Assembly: GCA_963775275.1 (NCBI GenBank)
Contig: CAVZII010000005.1
Coordinates: forward strand, 2,666,001 to 2,730,000
DNA: 64,000 nt
DNA from: JANWHQ01 sp963775275
Lineage (GTDB): Bacteria; Pseudomonadota; Alphaproteobacteria; Caulobacterales; Caulobacteraceae
Direction: 5' to 3'
In this document: piece after piece, positions 42,732-50,649 of the stretch
Layout: each line of letters starts with the position of its first letter
How positions within the stretch are numbered: position 1 is the first letter of the stretch
Made by a program: the position numbers and the translations under genes
Notes under the pieces: generated by a model
Databases searched by the model: none
Told to the model about the DNA's origin: nothing
The model's input: the letters and a program-made list of their open reading frames with translations, nothing else

Positions 42732-43978
42732 CCACGCCGTTCCCCGTGCGTAGCGGGATCTTCGATCCGGTCGACACCCAGGGCCTGGCCGCCCTCGCGC
42801 GCCTGGCCATGGACCCGGCGGGCCTCGGCGAGGCCTGGGAGGCGCTCGTCGCGCGGGTCTCCTCCAATCCCTTCGACGCCGGCGCCCTGATGGACATGTC
42901 CGTCCTGCTCCAGGCGACCGGCCAGCGCGAGCGGGGCCTCGAGCTCCAGGCCGGGGCGGCCCGCCTGCGGCGCTGCTTCCGTCGTGGGCCCGCCGGCGAG
43001 CCGGGCCTGCGCCTCCTCGCCTTCGCGACCGCCGGCGACTTCATGGCCAACACGCCGCTGGACTTCCTGCTCGAGGGCTCGGAGGTGGAGCTGGTGACCT
43101 GCTACGTCGACGAGGGCCTGCCCCGGCCCGGCGACCTGCCCGCCCACGACCTTGCCTTCCTCGCCATCGGCCAGTCCGAGGCCTCGGCGCCGCTCCTGGC
43201 CTCCCTCGAGCCCGGCCTGAAGGCCTGGCCGGTCCCGGTGCTGAACGTACGCCCCGGCGCGATCTCCGCCCTGACCCGCGACGGGGTGGCGGCTCGCTTC
43301 GCCGGCCATCCCCACGTCCTGTGCCCCCCCGTCCGCCGGACGGACCGCGCAGCCCTCGCCGCCGTCGCCGCGGGCGAGCGCCCCTCGGCAAGCCTCGCCG
43401 AGGGTCTGGCCTTCCCGCTCGTCGTCCGCCCCCTCGACACCCACGCCGGCGGCGGCATGGAGCGGATCGCCGACCAGGCCGAGCTCGGCGCCTACCTCGC
43501 GGCCCGCGCCGAGGACGCCTTCTTCGTCACGGCCTTCGTCGACTACGCCGGGCTCGACGGCCTCTTCCGCAAGCTGCGGATCGCCTTCATCGACGGGCGG
43601 CCCTTCATCGCGCACATGGCGGTCTCCGAGCGCTGGATGGTCCACTATCTGAACGCCGGCATGGATCAGAGCGAGGCCAAGCGCGCCGAGGAGGCGGCGA
43701 TGATGGCGGGCTTCGACGACGGCTTCGCCGCCCGCCACGCCGACGCCTTCGACGCCCTGGTCGACGCCTTCGGCCTGGACTACTTCGGCATCGACTGCGC
43801 CGAGGCTCCGGACGGGCGGCTCCTGCTCTTCGAGGCGGACGTCGCCATGATCATCCACGCCATGGATGGCGAGGACCTCTATCCCTACAAGAAACCCGCG
43901 ATGAGGAAGCTGTTCTCCGCCTTCACCGCGGCGCTCCAGGCCCACGCCCCGGCGGCGGGCGTGCGCCGCAGCGCCTGA
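42707..43978 (+). CDS. ATP-grasp (RimK-like) domain protein with helical N-terminus
   Basis: A 423-residue protein. Residues 1-90 look helical and TPR-like (FDAGALMDMSVLLQATGQRE). Residues from about 90 form a Rossmann-like part (LRLLAFATAGDFMANTPLDF). The C-terminal half has ATP-grasp features: FPLVVRPLDTHAGGGMERI, FRKLRIAFIDGRPFIAHMAV, YFGIDCAEAPDGRLLLFEAD. ATP-grasp ligases join a carboxylate to an amine or thiol. ATG 42707 has GGAGG ten bases upstream; GTG 42728 would give a GTGA junction. It would suit ligation of an amine made by the two upstream PLP enzymes, which is inference. Confidence 0.8.
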   Translation: MQAETCGVTTPFPVRSGIFDPVDTQGLAALARLAMDPAGLGEAWEALVARVSSNPFDAGALMDMSVLLQATGQRERGLELQAGAARLRRCFRRGPAGEPGLRLLAFATAGDFMANTPLDFLLEGSEVELVTCYVDEGLPRPGDLPAHDLAFLAIGQSEASAPLLASLEPGLKAWPVPVLNVRPGAISALTRDGVAARFAGHPHVLCPPVRRTDRAALAAVAAGERPSASLAEGLAFPLVVRPLDTHAGGGMERIADQAELGAYLAARAEDAFFVTAFVDYAGLDGLFRKLRIAFIDGRPFIAHMAVSERWMVHYLNAGMDQSEAKRAEEAAMMAGFDDGFAARHADAFDALVDAFGLDYFGIDCAEAPDGRLLLFEADVAMIIHAMDGEDLYPYKKPAMRKLFSAFTAALQAHAPAAGVRRSA

Positions 43979-43990
43979 GGCCGGCGCGGC

Positions 43991-44330
43991 TCAGACTTTC
44001 CGCGGCCGTCCGGGGATTCCGTCCTCGCACTCCAAGGCCTTCCGGTCCCAGCCGCCGAGGTCGGCCGCCGCCGCATAGATCGTCTTCAGGAACGCCGTCA
44101 GAGTCGCGTCCGGGTCCTCGGCCGTCCGCACCGCCTCGTAGGGCAGCACGAACTCGCCGGACGTCGGCTCGTAGCGCGCGGCGGCCGGCGCCACCGCCGC
44201 CCCGAAAAGCGCGGCGCGGCCAGGTCGAACCCGCCCCAGACGAAGTGGACCGGGCTCGCCTTGCCCAGGAACTCCGTGCGGAACAGCGACAGCACCCGCC
44301 ACGCCTGCGTCAGCGCCCGCGCCGACCGAC
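43991..44330 (-). pseudogene. DUF5996 remnant, 5'-truncated and frameshifted
   Basis: Two frames carry recognisable C-terminal DUF5996 pieces: RTEFLGKASPVHFVWGGFDL and then RYEPTSGEFVLPYEAVRT to DLGGWDRKALE, ending TGA 43991. A one-base shift near 44215 separates them. The N-terminal two thirds of the family are missing, and the sequence upstream is a palindromic repeat (44343-44494) beside the sulfotransferase gene. This is a true truncation, unlike the simple indels elsewhere. Likely non-functional. Confidence 0.75.
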
Positions 44331-44342
44331 GCCGCCGATCGG

Positions 44343-44494
44343 CAAGAGCCGGCGGCCCTGCGGGTTGCGCTGGGACGCCCGCCCGCGGCGTTGCGCCGCT
44401 CGACCGACGCCCCGCATCGCCCGTCGCGACGCGCCTTGCGGATCGAACGTCCCAGCGCAACGCGGGCGGGCCAGTCTGGCCGGGCAAGGCTCTA
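44343..44494. repeat. Long palindromic repeat ending in GGCTCTA at a stop codon
   Basis: GGGTTGCGCTGGGACGCC (left) is mirrored by CGTCCCAGCGCAACGCGGG (right). The outer part CCAGTCTGGCCGGGCAAGG then CTCTA closely matches repeat C at 4648-4670. The last three bases (44492-44494) form the TAG stop of the sulfotransferase. A degenerate outer arm (AAGAGCCGG) starts at 44344. Confidence 0.8.
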
Positions 44495-45955
44495 ACCGCC
44501 CGATCCGCCCAGCGCCTCCCGGGCCAGGGCCCGGCCTTCCTCGGTCCGCCCAAGCATCTTCAGCAAGGTCACCGCCCTGCCGCGGATCTTCCCGTTCGCC
44601 GGCTCCAACTCCAGCACCTTCAGGACCGCGCAGAGCTCGCTGTCGAGGTCTCCCCCCGCCTGCCGCGCGGCGGCCAGTTGCTTCCAGCGTCGGCTCGAGC
44701 CGGGTTGCGCCTCGGCCAGCCATTGCAGGTGAACGGCGGCCTCAGCTCCTCGGCCGGCTTCCGTCAGCAGCCCGGCCAGCCGATGGCGCCGCCGGTTGTC
44801 CAGGACGCCCAGGCGATAGAGCTGCACCAGCGCGTCGATTTCGGCGGCCTGGTCGCCCGCCGCCCTGCTCGTCTCGGCCATGCGGAGCCACGACCATCGC
44901 TGGCCAGGCCGACGGCGCGCCTGGATCGCCAGCAGTTGGACGGCTTCGCCCGGCGACAGATCGGTCAGCAGCTCGGCGAGCCGCTCCTGGGCGTCCTGGC
45001 CGTCCGTCGGACTCGCCAGCTGTCCACGCCAGGCCTGCGCGGCCGCCTCGGCGGGGGAGCGGCCGTTCGAGATCGCAGCCCGTCTCGCCGCGAAGTCGAC
45101 GGCGTTGGCGCGCGAGACGACGTCCTCCAGCTCGTCCACGTCCCAGGTGTCGCCCGCGTACTCGGCTTCGAACAGCTGCGCGAGCTCGGGCGGCGGCGCC
45201 GTGGTGGTGGGCCGGACGCGCGCCGGCGGCAGGCTGATGGATTGCGCGCCGAGGAACGCCAGGACCTTGTCGTAGGCCGCCTGTGGCTCGGCCCTGACCC
45301 GCGCGAAGTCCAGCAGCAGGATCTGCTCGGCGGGGAAGTGCCCGGCCCAGCGCCTCAGGTCCGCGCGATAGCGTCCGTGCCGGATCGTCTCCAGGAGCGC
45401 GATGCGGCCTTCGTTGGCGCGCAAGTCGGCCGGGTCGGGCGATCGGCCCAGCACCATCTTCAGGTGCGACCAGGCCCGGGCCGCCGGATCACGGATCAGG
45501 GCGATGAGCTTCAGGTCGGGCAGCAGCGAGGCGCAAAGCTCTATGCGGTCGTCCGTCATCGCCAGCGACGACGGCGACTTGGCCCCAGCCATGACCGGAC
45601 CGCCTGGGAACTGGGCGAAGTAGCTCTGCGGGTGCTCCTGCGGGCGGTTCGCGAAGTAGTTGGGCTCGCCGCCGGGCAGCCAGAGGCCCGGATGATCGCG
45701 CAGGGCCTGCTTGAGCCAGGTCGTCCCCGACCTTGGCGGTCCGAGGATCAGGAACTTCGGCCAGGTCGGCTTGCGGCTCGAGCCCGTGGCGCGGCTCGTC
45801 CGCGCGGCCAGACGCGCCGCCGCGTCGGGAATGCGCCGATAGATCGCAGCGGCTTCCGAGAGTCGGCCCGCCGCCTGCAGCGCCGCCGCCTCGTCCAGGC
45901 GTGCGTCCCGGATCTCCTCGTCCGCCGGCCTTTCCGGCGGCGCCCTGTCGTGCAT
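44492..45955 (-). CDS. TPR-containing sulfotransferase
   Basis: A 487-residue protein. A short TPR-like N-terminus (AALQAAGRLSEAAAIYRRIP) precedes a sulfotransferase domain with the PAPS 5'-phosphosulfate loop LGPPRSGTTWLKQAL near residues 70-85 and the 3'-phosphate motif IRDPAARAWSHLK near 155. After about residue 330 a TPR tail follows (LRMAETSRAAGDQAAEIDAL, LTEAGRGAEAAVHLQWLAEA). It transfers sulfate from PAPS to an unknown acceptor. Convergent with the PLP/ATP-grasp operon, so a link in one pathway is possible but unproven. The stop is formed by a palindromic repeat. Confidence 0.88.
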   Translation of the reverse strand: MHDRAPPERPADEEIRDARLDEAAALQAAGRLSEAAAIYRRIPDAAARLAARTSRATGSSRKPTWPKFLILGPPRSGTTWLKQALRDHPGLWLPGGEPNYFANRPQEHPQSYFAQFPGGPVMAGAKSPSSLAMTDDRIELCASLLPDLKLIALIRDPAARAWSHLKMVLGRSPDPADLRANEGRIALLETIRHGRYRADLRRWAGHFPAEQILLLDFARVRAEPQAAYDKVLAFLGAQSISLPPARVRPTTTAPPPELAQLFEAEYAGDTWDVDELEDVVSRANAVDFAARRAAISNGRSPAEAAAQAWRGQLASPTDGQDAQERLAELLTDLSPGEAVQLLAIQARRRPGQRWSWLRMAETSRAAGDQAAEIDALVQLYRLGVLDNRRRHRLAGLLTEAGRGAEAAVHLQWLAEAQPGSSRRWKQLAAARQAGGDLDSELCAVLKVLELEPANGKIRGRAVTLLKMLGRTEEGRALAREALGGSGG

Positions 45956-46190
45956 GGCCTAGGGCCCTCCGCGCGTCCCTCCTAACATGTCGGGATGCTG
46001 TTGCATCACGTCGGGACGCTCGCGCGCCGGGCCGACGGTCCTTCCCGTTTCAGCGGTGACACCGGAGGGTCAAAGTTTCCCCCACTTCCGCCGCGAGGTT
46101 GCATCGAAGGCGGCCTTTGACCGTTGCTCCGGCGGCCAGGACCAAGCTACCCAAGGGCGCGCTGGCTTGGCCGCGGAGACTGGAGCGCTG

Positions 46191-47462
46191 ATGGACGATC
46201 TCGAGGCCGCCCCGGTGGCGGACACGCCCTATCCGCAAATCGCCCGTCGCCCCTGGGCGCGGCGTCGACCCGCAGGGCGAACCGTGCTGATGATCCTCGG
46301 CGTGGTGGTTCTGGCCGCGCTCGCCGCCTTCGCCCTGAACCAGTGCGCCTCCAAGACCGGCGCCGGCCGCCGGGGCCGGCCCACGACCACCGTCGGCGTC
46401 GCCAAGGTCGTGCGCGGGCGGATGCCCATCCAGCTGGACGAGCTCGGCACGGTGACGCCGCTGGCCACGGTGAACGTCACCTCGCGGATCGCCGGGACCT
46501 TGACCCGCATCGCCTTCAAGGAAGGCCAGATGATGCGCGAGGGAGCGCTGCTGGCCCAGGTCGACCCCCGGCCCTATCAGATCGCCCTGGAGCAGGCCCA
46601 GGCCCAGCTCGCGCGCGACCAGGCCGGTCTCGCCAACGCCAGGCTGGTGCTGAGCCGAGACGAGACACTGCTGGCCGAGAACTCCATCGCCCGCCAGGAC
46701 GTGGACACCCAGCGCGCCACGGTCGCCCAGGACGAGGGGGTGGTGAAGGCTGACCAGGCGGCTGTGGACAGCGCCCGGCTGAACCTCGGCTACACCCGCA
46801 TCACCGCGCCCGTGGCCGGGCGCGTTGGCCTGCGCCAGATCGACGTCGGCAACTACATCTCGGCCGGATCGGCCACGCCGGTGGCGGTGATCACCGAGAT
46901 GAACCCCATCGACGTGCTCTTCACCATCCCGGAGGACGAGGTCCAGGCCGTCAGCGACCGGATGCGGTCGGGCGCGACCTTGCCGGTCCAGGCCCTGGAC
47001 CGCTCGGGCGGCAAGGTGCTGGGCAATGGGACGCTCTCGACGCTCGACAACCAGGTCGACGCCACGACCGGCACGGTCAAGGCCAAGGCCCGTTTCGCCA
47101 ATCCCCAGGGGATCCTCTTCCCCAACCAGTTCGTGAACATCCGCCTGCTGGTGAACACCCTGGCCGACGTGGTCGTGATCCCGGCCTCGGCGGTTCGCCA
47201 CGGTCCGCAGGGCGACTACGTCTGGGTGATGCATCCGGACGAGACCGCCCACATGCAGCCGGTCAAGACGGGGCCCGGCCAGGGCGAGACCATCTCCATC
47301 GCCCAGGGGCTGACGCCCGGCCAGACCGTGATCACCGAGGGCGGCGACCGGCTGCGCGAGGGCTCGTCCGTCCAGCTTCCGGGCCAGGCCCCGGCGGGCC
47401 GGTCCGGAGGCCGCGGCAAGGGCGGCCAAGACGGTCGCCGACGCGGCGGAGGCGGCGGATGA
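46191..47462 (+). CDS. RND efflux periplasmic adaptor, MdtA type
   Basis: A 423-residue membrane-fusion protein. A single N-terminal helix (TVLMILGVVVLAALAAFAL) anchors it; residues 65 on hold the lipoyl/barrel-sandwich halves (AGTLTRIAFKEGQMMREGAL, NLGYTRITAPVAGRVGLRQI) around a coiled-coil hairpin, then beta-barrel (NPIDVLFTIPEDEVQ). It links the inner-membrane pumps to the outer-membrane channel. A Gly/Arg tail follows QLPGQAP. ATG 46191 with GGAG upstream. First gene of a four-gene efflux operon. Confidence 0.93.
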   Translation: MDDLEAAPVADTPYPQIARRPWARRRPAGRTVLMILGVVVLAALAAFALNQCASKTGAGRRGRPTTTVGVAKVVRGRMPIQLDELGTVTPLATVNVTSRIAGTLTRIAFKEGQMMREGALLAQVDPRPYQIALEQAQAQLARDQAGLANARLVLSRDETLLAENSIARQDVDTQRATVAQDEGVVKADQAAVDSARLNLGYTRITAPVAGRVGLRQIDVGNYISAGSATPVAVITEMNPIDVLFTIPEDEVQAVSDRMRSGATLPVQALDRSGGKVLGNGTLSTLDNQVDATTGTVKAKARFANPQGILFPNQFVNIRLLVNTLADVVVIPASAVRHGPQGDYVWVMHPDETAHMQPVKTGPGQGETISIAQGLTPGQTVITEGGDRLREGSSVQLPGQAPAGRSGGRGKGGQDGRRRGGGGG

Positions 47463-47523
47463 CGGCGCCCGGCGGGGGGCCGGGAAGGATCCTGCAGACC
47501 GGTGGGCGCGGGACGGGATTGCG

Positions 47524-50500
47524 ATGAGCCCGTCCCGTCCCTTCATCATGCGGCCGGTGGCGACGTCGCTCCTGATGGCGGCGATCCTGCTCGCGGGCCT
47601 CGTGGCGTTCCGCTTCCTGCCGCTCTCGGCCCTGCCCGAGGTCGATTACCCGACCATCCAGGTCCAGACCTTCTATCCGGGCGCCAGCCCCGAGGTCATG
47701 GCCACCACCGTCACCGCGCCGCTCGAACGGCAGTTCGGCCAGATGGCGGACCTGAACCGGATGTCGTCGATCAGCTCGGGCGGCGCCTCGGTCATCACCC
47801 TGCAGTTCAACCTGTCGCTCGGCCTGGACGTGGCCGAGCAGGAGGTCCAGGCGGCGATCAACGCGGCGGGCAACCTCCTGCCCACCGACCTGCCCGCGCC
47901 GCCGATCTACGCCAAGGTCAATCCCGCCGACGCGCCGATCCTGACCCTCGCGGTGACCTCCAACACCGTGCCCCTGACCGAGGTGGAGAACCTCGCCGAC
48001 CAGCGCCTGGCGCAGAAGATCTCGCAGCTTCCCGGCGTCGGCCTCGTCGCCATCTCGGGCGGCAACCGGCCCGCTGTGCGCATCCTGGCCAACCCCGAGG
48101 CGCTAGCGGCCTACGGCCTCAGCATGGCCCAGCTCAGGACCGCCGTCGGCGCGGCCAACGCCAACGCCGCCAAGGGGACCTTCGATGGCCCCACCCGCGC
48201 CTTCTCGATCAACTCCAACGACCAGCTCGCCGATGCGTCCGAGTACATGGACCTGGTCGTCGCCTACAAGAACGGCGCTCCCATCCGGCTCAAGGACGTG
48301 GCCCGCGCCGTGGAGGCGCCCGAGAATGATCAGCTCGGCGCCTGGGCCAACACCACCCCCGCCATTATCCTGAACGTCCAGCGCCAGCCGGGCGCGAACG
48401 TCATCGCCACCGTCGACAGGATCAAGGCCAGCCTGGGCGACCTGGAGTCCGGCATGCCGGCGGGCGTCCACACCGCGGTGATGACCGACCGTACGACCGG
48501 CATCCGCGCCTCGGTCCACGACGTGGAGTTCGAGCTGGTCCTCGCCGTCATCCTGGTGGTGGCGGTGATCTTCGTCTTCCTGCTCAGCATTCCGGCGACC
48601 TTCGTGGCGGGCGTCGCCGCGCCCCTGTCGCTCATTGGCGCCTTCGGGGCGATGTACCTGTTCGGCTTCTCGCTGAACAACCTGTCGCTGATGGCCCTGA
48701 CCATCGCCACTGGTTTCGTGGTCGACGACGCCATCGTCATGATCGAGAACATCGCCCGGCACGTGGAAGCCGGCGAGAAGCCGCTGGAGGCGGCGCTGAA
48801 GGGCGCGGGCGAGATCGGCTTCACGATCATCTCCCTGACCGCCTCTCTGATCGCCGTCCTGATCCCGCTGCTGTTCATGGGCGATGTCGTGGGTCGCCTG
48901 TTCCGTCAGTTCGCCATCACCTTGGCCGCCACCATCGTCATCTCCGCGGTGGTGTCCCTGACCCTGGTCCCGACCCTGGCCGGCCGCTGGCTGAAGCCGC
49001 ACGACCGCTCGCGTGAGACGGGCTTCGGCCGCCGCGCCGGCGCGCTCTTCGAGCGTGTGATTGCGCGCTACGAGCAGGCGCTGGACTGGGTCCTGCAGCG
49101 CCAGCGCGCGACCCTGGTCGTGGCGGTGGCGACGCTCGGCCTGACGCTCGTCCTCTTCGCGGTCATCCCCAAGGGTCTGTTCCCCATCCAGGACACCGGG
49201 GTCGTCCAGGCCGTGGTCGAGGCGCGCCAGTCGGTCTCCTACGGCCGGATGGGGGCGCTGCAGCAGCAGCTCGCATCGGTCCTGCTCGAGGATCCGGACG
49301 TGGTGAGCCTGACCTCCTTCATCGGCGTGGACGGGACCAACACCACGCTCAACCAGGGCCGGATGCTGATCAACCTCTCGCCCAAGGGCAAGCGCAGCGG
49401 CTCCCAGGCCAGGATACTCGACCGCCTGCGCCAGCGTGCGCAATCGGTCCCCGGCGTCACGCTCTACCTGCGTCCAGTCCAGGATCTGACCATCGACTCG
49501 ACCTCGGGCCGCAACCAGTACCAGTTCTCGCTCCAGGGAGCGGACCAGCAGACCGTCGACGACTGGGCCGCCCGGATCGTCTCCGCCCTCTCCCCGCTGA
49601 AGCAGCTCAGCAACGTCGCGGCCGACGTCCAGAGCCAGGGCCTCTCGGCCTATGTCGACATCGATCGGGACACGGCCGCGCGGCTAGGGGTCACCGCCGC
49701 CTCCATCGACGAGGCCCTCTATGACGCCTTCGGCCAGAGGATCATCTCCACCATCTTCACCCAGTCCAACCAGTACCGGGTGATCCTCCAGGCCGATCCC
49801 GCCCAGGCCGGGGGGCTGCAGGGTCTCCAGCGCCTCTATCTGCCGTCGAGCTCGGGCGCGCCGATCCCGCTCTCGGCCTTCGCCACGGTCAAGGTGCAGT
49901 CCGCGCCGCTGCAAGTCAGCCACGTCGGCCAGTTCCCCGCCGCGAACATCGGCTTCGACACCGCGCCCGGCGTCTCGCTCGGCAAGGCGGTCGCGACGAT
50001 CAGGAAGACCGAGGCCAGGCTCCAGGTCCCGGCCTCGCTGACCACCACCTTCCTCGGCGCCGCCAGCGCCTACCAGGCTTCGCTCAACAACGAGGTGTGG
50101 CTGATCCTGGCGGCGATCGTCTGCGTCTACATCGTGCTGGGCGTGCTCTACGAGAGCTTCATCCACCCGGTGACGATCCTCTCGACCCTGCCCTCGGCGG
50201 GGGTGGGGGCCCTGCTCGCCCTGATGATCACCGGCCAGAGCCTGGGCGTCATCGGGATCATCGGGATCATCCTGCTGATCGGCATCGTGATGAAGAACGC
50301 CATCATGATGATCGACTTCGCCCTGGACGCCGAGCGCACCGAGGGCAAGGCGCCGCTGGACGCCATCCGCCAGGCGGCGGTCCTGAGGTTCCGCCCGATC
50401 CTGATGACCACGCTCGCGGCCCTGTTCGGGGCCCTGCCGCTGATGCTGGGCGGCGGCATGGGCGCCGAGCTGCGACGTCCGCTCGGAATCTCCATCGTCG

Positions 50501-50649
50501 GCGGCCTCCTGGTCAGCCAACTCCTGACCCTGTTCACCACGCCGGTGGTCTACCTCGCCTTCTCCCACCTGGGCGCGCGCATCGGCGCGCGGGCGCGGCG
50601 CGGGCATGAGGGGCTGGACGGCGCCGATCCGGAAGCGCAGCCGTCGTGA
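47524..50649 (+). CDS. RND efflux transporter, MdtB-like
   Basis: A 1041-residue inner-membrane pump with the normal 12-helix RND layout: MRPVATSLLMAAILLAGLVA at the N-terminus, the porter domain (GASPEVMATTVTAPLERQFG), helix 4 proton-relay aspartates in TGFVVDDAIVMIENIARHVE near 395-405 and the repeat half (LGVLYESFIHPVTILSTLPS near 875). It moves drugs using proton influx. The 3' end overlaps the next gene as GTGA, matching the paired MdtB/MdtC design, where two pumps form a heterotrimer. Confidence 0.95.
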   Translation: MSPSRPFIMRPVATSLLMAAILLAGLVAFRFLPLSALPEVDYPTIQVQTFYPGASPEVMATTVTAPLERQFGQMADLNRMSSISSGGASVITLQFNLSLGLDVAEQEVQAAINAAGNLLPTDLPAPPIYAKVNPADAPILTLAVTSNTVPLTEVENLADQRLAQKISQLPGVGLVAISGGNRPAVRILANPEALAAYGLSMAQLRTAVGAANANAAKGTFDGPTRAFSINSNDQLADASEYMDLVVAYKNGAPIRLKDVARAVEAPENDQLGAWANTTPAIILNVQRQPGANVIATVDRIKASLGDLESGMPAGVHTAVMTDRTTGIRASVHDVEFELVLAVILVVAVIFVFLLSIPATFVAGVAAPLSLIGAFGAMYLFGFSLNNLSLMALTIATGFVVDDAIVMIENIARHVEAGEKPLEAALKGAGEIGFTIISLTASLIAVLIPLLFMGDVVGRLFRQFAITLAATIVISAVVSLTLVPTLAGRWLKPHDRSRETGFGRRAGALFERVIARYEQALDWVLQRQRATLVVAVATLGLTLVLFAVIPKGLFPIQDTGVVQAVVEARQSVSYGRMGALQQQLASVLLEDPDVVSLTSFIGVDGTNTTLNQGRMLINLSPKGKRSGSQARILDRLRQRAQSVPGVTLYLRPVQDLTIDSTSGRNQYQFSLQGADQQTVDDWAARIVSALSPLKQLSNVAADVQSQGLSAYVDIDRDTAARLGVTAASIDEALYDAFGQRIISTIFTQSNQYRVILQADPAQAGGLQGLQRLYLPSSSGAPIPLSAFATVKVQSAPLQVSHVGQFPAANIGFDTAPGVSLGKAVATIRKTEARLQVPASLTTTFLGAASAYQASLNNEVWLILAAIVCVYIVLGVLYESFIHPVTILSTLPSAGVGALLALMITGQSLGVIGIIGIILLIGIVMKNAIMMIDFALDAERTEGKAPLDAIRQAAVLRFRPILMTTLAALFGALPLMLGGGMGAELRRPLGISIVGGLLVSQLLTLFTTPVVYLAFSHLGARIGARARRGHEGLDGADPEAQPS

